Shown one piece after another: positions 5,702 to 6,495 of a stretch of DNA of 6,495 nt. Both the position numbers and the translations under genes were made by a program. Within the stretch, counting starts at the first letter, position 1. Each line of letters opens with the position of its first letter. Source of the DNA: an uncultured Clostridiaceae bacterium (lineage in GTDB: Bacteria; Bacillota; Clostridia; Clostridiales; Oxobacteraceae); contig CALCDS010000096.1 in NCBI GenBank assembly GCA_937900065.1, positions 1 through 6,495 on the forward strand, written 5' to 3'. The notes below the pieces were generated by a model, which was not told the origin of the DNA, did not search any database, and saw only the letters and a program-made list of their open reading frames with translations.

Positions 5702-6292
5702 TCAATTTACGGTTATCAGATCCTTTATCTTCTCAAAACGTTTTCCGTTTCCTATGCTGTCGACCTTTGCAAGCTCATCTATGGTCTTGAACCTGCCGTT
5801 TTTATTCCTGTAATCAACTATATTTTGGGCCAATGTCTTCCCTATACCTGGGAGAAAGCTGTCCATTTCCTCAACCGTAGCCGTATTTATATTCAGCTTG
5901 CCTCCTATTATAGAACTTTTAATGCCCGGTATTTGACCTTCGCTTTCGTTTATGGAAGATACATATATTTGCACTTCATCTTCAAGCTTTTGTGCAAGGT
6001 TGATTGACGACTCATCCGCATTTTCCGTAAACCCTCCTGCAGATCTCACCAAACCGGATACTCTATCCCCTTCATTCATTTCATAAACGCCGGGACTTTT
6101 CACTTCGCCTGTTATATATGCAAATATCTTGGAAGGCTCCTCCTCAATGTTTTCGGATAAAGTCAGGCTTTCCTCGGCAGGTTCTTGCACGATTTTTTTA
6201 GGCACAACATGTTTAAAAATCAGTATGCCGAATATTATCACAAATATAACTATCAATATTACCAGTTCTTCATTCCTTTTTAAACTCATCAT
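5702..6292 (-). CDS. comEA: ComEA-type DNA-binding competence protein, membrane-anchored
   Basis: ComEA proteins bind double-stranded DNA at the cell surface during natural transformation and pass it to the ComEC channel. The 196 residues show the usual order: a short basic N-terminus, one membrane helix (about 9-29), an acidic linker (about 36-55), an SLBB domain (about 56-112, with YITGEVKSPGVYEM), and a C-terminal helix-hairpin-helix region (131-196) with LNINTATVEEMDSFLPGIG and then a second hairpin ending DSIGNGKRFEKIKDL. The frame opens with two ATGs, at 6292 and 6289. GGTGGTGG upstream is a weak ribosome binding site and suits the second ATG slightly better. No comEC is seen downstream; the next gene is selD, 74 bases away. 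The same architecture occurs in widespread genes of organisms not known to be competent, so the role in DNA uptake is inferred from the family. Confidence 0.92.
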   Translation of the reverse strand: MMSLKRNEELVILIVIFVIIFGILIFKHVVPKKIVQEPAEESLTLSENIEEEPSKIFAYITGEVKSPGVYEMNEGDRVSGLVRSAGGFTENADESSINLAQKLEDEVQIYVSSINESEGQIPGIKSSIIGGKLNINTATVEEMDSFLPGIGKTLAQNIVDYRNKNGRFKTIDELAKVDSIGNGKRFEKIKDLITVN

Positions 6293-6495
6293 AGAACCAC
6301 CACCATTGTAAAATTATACCCACTATCCACCCGTTTTAACTTTGGGTCTAAAAAACATATCCATCATCAAGTAAAAATTGCTTCCATTTTTAGTACTTAA
6401 CCGGGTAATCATGCCATGATTGATAATTTTGTATTGAAATAGGCGCTTTTTTTGATAAAATAAATAGTGATATGTTTTTTAATTTATAAGCTAAA
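6293..6495. other. Non-coding region upstream of comEA
   Basis: About 200 AT-rich bases without a convincing gene on either strand. A TATAAT at 6318-6313 on the minus strand could be a -10 box for comEA, but no good -35 lies at the right distance. On the plus strand, TTGAAA (6434-6439), 16 bases, then TAAAAT (6456-6461) preceded by TGA, could be a promoter for a rightward gene outside the window. A perfect 7-bp palindrome is at 6407-6421. Confidence 0.4.
6407..6421. repeat. Short perfect palindrome, possible operator
   Basis: AATCATG-C-CATGATT: two 7-base arms around one base, about 115 bases upstream of comEA. There is no U-tract next to it, so a protein-binding site is likelier than a terminator. 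Chance is possible at this length. Confidence 0.3.

Noticed and set aside
6384..6494. Minus-strand open frame of about 37 codons at the right edge
   Set aside because: Ends in TAA, AT-rich composition, no recognisable motif. More likely non-coding leader of comEA.

Overview
The window reads as chromosomal DNA of a low-GC Gram-positive anaerobe, most likely a member of the Clostridia. The grounds are the A+T-rich sequence, strong AGGAGG-type ribosome binding sites, a ComEA-type competence gene and a selD-selA-selB selenocysteine operon whose SelD is itself a selenoprotein. I cannot name a genus. Every convincing gene is on the minus strand, so transcription runs from right to left.

The right end (6293-6495) is a non-coding leader with weak promoter-like sites and one short palindrome. 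Next comes comEA (about 5702-6292), a membrane-anchored DNA-binding competence protein. The selenium block follows. selD (4593-5627) encodes selenophosphate synthetase and carries an in-frame UGA at codon 15, exactly at the catalytic Cys/Sec position. A plain ORF search therefore misses its first 26 residues and starts at a GTG at 5549. selA (3106-4524) encodes selenocysteine synthase, and selB (1196-3109) encodes the Sec-specific elongation factor and overlaps selA by 4 bases. Together the three make selenophosphate, convert Ser-tRNA(Sec) to Sec-tRNA(Sec), and deliver it to UGA codons, including the one in selD. The tRNA gene selC is not in the window. Two candidate SECIS hairpins lie just after the UGA. 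An 11-bp stem followed by a U-tract sits between selD and selA and may be an attenuator.

Left of selB, a near-consensus promoter (1119-1147) drives a 205-residue protein of unknown function (471-1088). After it lies an unusual 210-bp segment: a gene for a 25-residue hydrophobic peptide (292-369) with an ideal ribosome binding site, two tandem copies of a 26-27 bp sequence just upstream, and a 16-bp inverted repeat enclosing both. The left arm of that repeat ends in a U-tract that abuts the ribosome binding site of the next gene. That gene (249 to the window edge) is cut off and shows only the N-terminal membrane domain of a probable sensor protein.

The best candidates for something undescribed are the peptide locus with its repeats (about 260-475) and the possible link between UGA decoding in selD and expression of selA-selB through the intergenic hairpin.
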